Positions 62,160-64,000 of a stretch of 64,000 bases of DNA are shown one piece after another. This stretch comes from Cytophagales bacterium (GTDB lineage Bacteria > Bacteroidota > Bacteroidia > Cytophagales > Cyclobacteriaceae). How positions within the stretch are numbered: the first letter of the stretch is position 1; each line of letters opens with the position of its first letter. A program made the position numbers and the translations under genes. Where the stretch lies: contig JAWPMT010000004.1 in NCBI GenBank assembly GCA_033344775.1, forward strand, positions 2,088,550 through 2,152,549. The letters are read 5' to 3'. A model generated the notes under the pieces. It searched no databases, had not been told where the DNA came from, and saw only the letters and a program-made list of their open reading frames with translations.

Positions 62160-63280
62160 AAGCGTAAAAGATCATTCCTTGCCAAGACCACTGCTCTGTA
62201 AAACTCGCTGTGCTTTCTTGCCATCTTGAGAATTATTAGGGTCGTGATTATGGCGATATGATAAATGCCCCATCTCATACAAATACACCCTTCATCCAAC
62301 TCTCTATCCCAGACTGCTTTGAACATACTTTCAGAGGCTCCAGGTTTGTAATACTTCATTGTTTAAAGCATCTCTCTTTGTCATGATCCAGGGTTCTTTA
62401 CCTATTATTACTCCTCATCCAAGGAATCCCATTCCGTAAGGATAACACCTGGTTGGTGTACATGAAATTTTCTTTGGCTCTGAAGAGATCTTCTTTCCCA
62501 AGATTTTATCAACGCCTCTTTGATGGCAAACGCTCATTGCTCAAAGGGAAATAGGCATCCACACCGATATAATTCGAAAGAATTCCAAAATCCGATCTTG
62601 TCAAAAATCATCCTAATTTGCGGCATAAATTATTAATCCATCATAGACTTCCCTGACTTGTTTCTGCCAACTTTCGGAAAAAAGTCAGGCCGTCTTAATG
62701 CCACGCGCTTAAGCTCAGTACCTACACAAAATAATTCAACATCCAGTGAGTCAGCAAATCCGTGCAGGAAGGCAGGGGAGAAATCAATATATCCCTTCTC
62801 AAAGACCTGCCAATTCCTTCCTCTGTTTTTACTTCAAAAATCTCCTCCTCCAGCTACTGTTCCCTTCTACCTTACTTTCCTGGACTTGATAAGAACTGCC
62901 TTGAATACTCGCATATTGCATTCTAAAAACACTATCTTCCAAATTGACCTCAGGCTCCTCCCAATCCAGTCATGTCCCAACCTACGGCCAGTCGAGGCTT
63001 TAACATGATCTTCCAGTCCATGTTTTTTTGCCAGTCCAATACTTTCGGTACCTGGTTCGCTTGGTTTCACCGTACCATTGCCGTTGAAAACTGTATTTGA
63101 CTTATAAGTTTTGACGATAAACAGTAGCCTCAGGCACAGGGGCTACAAAGTTCCCATTGATTCTGCAGTCGGGTTGATGCACAAAAGCTGCTGAATCATA
63201 CGGCCCACGACCCCAGGACCTGTAAATGTGAGTCCTTTGATGTGGTATTGAAATGCTCGGCAACTTTCAAGTCAGTACGA
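62160..63280 (-). pseudogene. GH113-like glycoside hydrolase (TIM barrel) remnant with many frameshifts
   Basis: No single frame is long, but minus-strand fragments in changing frames line up in family order: 'HIKGLTFTGPG', 'VPEATVYRQN', 'QWYGET', 'SIGLAKKHGLE', 'GHDWIG', 'GYIDFSPAFLHGFADSLDV', 'ELFCVGTELKRVALRRPDFF', 'IYAAN', 'YIGVDAYFPLSN', 'TEWDSLD' and 'SMFKAVWDRELDEG'. 'ELFCVGTELK' and 'TYAAN'-like motifs are typical of GH113 beta-mannanase-like enzymes, whose catalytic acid is the Glu of GTE. At least eight frame changes occur in 1.1 kb, so this is either decayed or badly read sequence. Confidence 0.55.
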
Positions 63281-63289
63281 CAAAGCTAC

Positions 63290-63393
<104 letters not shown>

Positions 63394-63514
63394 CACACCG
63401 ATAAAATAGCAGCTATGAATTTCATGAAAAGTTGGTTTTACATCACTTTTTAAAACGTCACATCCCCATCTTAGCATTTTTTACCGAGCATTATGATCAA
63501 ATGTAAGATCAGTT

Positions 63515-64000
63515 CAGTTAAACCGCTATTTCACCGTTGTGATGAGCCATTCGAGGGAAGCCGTTGCCACGAGACTCATTGCTTTGGGCAATGGTCATAG
63601 CAGGTTCTGCGCGTCCAGTCTCACTTCACGATCCATTTTTTTAACGACACTGTTTTCTCCTTCACGACCGAGCCAGAGCTGACCATGGCTTCCTTTTCAT
63701 CGATCATCACAACACCTAGCACGTCCCAGAGGTGATTTGATTATCAATGGTTACTTGATTACCAGCGCTTGCGCCCCCATCCTCCTGAAGATCAATTTTA
63801 CTGTACTGTTTATATTGGTAGCGGCAAACCAGGCTACCGCCAAGGTGTTACCCACCGCATCGGCCCTGGAACCGCATTGATCAGACAGTACTTCAACTTC
63901 CACCCCGTCAGCATAGATCGTTTGAGGTGCAGTCCATTCTCCGTCTACCAGTCTAACAATAGACATGTCTCGAACTTCCATTTCAGAGCGATCACGATAA
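63515..64000 (-). pseudogene. Sialidase-like (BNR) protein fragment with frameshifts, cut by the window edge
   Basis: The minus strand from base 64000 reads 'YRDRSEMEVRDMSIVRLVDG' and 'EWTAPQTIYADGVEVEVLSD', then 'GNTLAVAWFAATNINSTVKL', all typical of one group of exo-alpha-sialidase-like six-bladed propellers. The frame then changes several times: 'EDGGASAGNQVTIDNQITSG', 'MIDEKEAMVS', 'LGREGEN' and 'TIAQSNESRGNGFPRMAHHN'. The true protein would be much longer and lies mainly outside the window. At least three frame changes in 480 bp argue for decay or sequencing error. Function as a sialidase is not established for this group. Confidence 0.55.

Overview
The window reads as chromosomal DNA of a free-living Bacteroidota bacterium, most likely a marine Cytophagales-type organism. 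The evidence is the SusC/SusD pair, several other TonB-dependent receptors, six DUF4249 lipoproteins, ASPIC/UnbV (CRTAC1-type) lipoproteins, Bacteroidota-style RHS genes with a DUF6443-like start, many lipoproteins with a short lipobox, a TTTG-N19-TATGCTTTG promoter of Bacteroidota type, and frequent TTG/GTG starts with no clear Shine-Dalgarno. No rRNA, intact tRNA, CRISPR array, recombinase or transposase gene was seen.

Layout. 0-8.1 kb: a truncated VOC enzyme, a lipoprotein, two AraC-type regulators each beside a small stress- or metabolite-type gene (SRPBCC, SnoaL-like, PEBP), a one-base-broken small gene, and a HmuY-like lipoprotein plus TonB receptor pair. 8.1-12.6 kb: three tandem LRR/L-domain-like lipoproteins on the minus strand. 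12.75-23.2 kb: an overlapping four-gene plus-strand operon with three giant FG-GAP/VCBS + ASPIC/UnbV lipoproteins and one small lipoprotein. 23.2-33.4 kb: a stand-alone TonB plug lipoprotein, then a FecA-type TonB receptor followed by six tandem DUF4249 lipoproteins; a visible duplication scar shows how the last copy arose. 33.4-44.7 kb: a minus-strand RHS polymorphic-toxin locus with a fibre-like repeat protein, an YD-repeat protein, an RHS-core protein with a hydrophobic C-terminal domain, a two-TM candidate immunity protein and a tail of small orphan genes, some broken. 45.1-53.5 kb: a Sus-like uptake locus (SusC, SusD, terminator, second shorter SusC) facing a LacI-type regulator. 54.5-62.1 kb: an accessory region starting at a tRNA-like 3' end remnant, with a membrane/coiled-coil/zinc-finger-like protein, a winged-helix protein, twin palindromic operators, a D-rich mini-lipoprotein, a TPR protein, an XRE repressor and a 644-bp non-coding segment with 11-bp inverted ends. 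61.3-64 kb: sequence in which every gene is frameshifted, with remnants of a secreted HTH-x-SD protein, a GH113-like hydrolase and a sialidase-like protein, interrupted by a (CG)22-T24-CTTTT tract; this looks like a poor-quality contig end.

Most gene products are predicted cell-surface or secreted proteins. The recurring theme is envelope lipoproteins multiplied in tandem: three LRR, three ASPIC/UnbV, six DUF4249 and two SusC. The best candidates for something new are the DUF4249 array with its conserved CxxC-x9-CxxC tail, the stand-alone plug lipoprotein, the RHS toxin/immunity tail, and the unassigned module at 54.7-57.6 kb with its twin palindromes.
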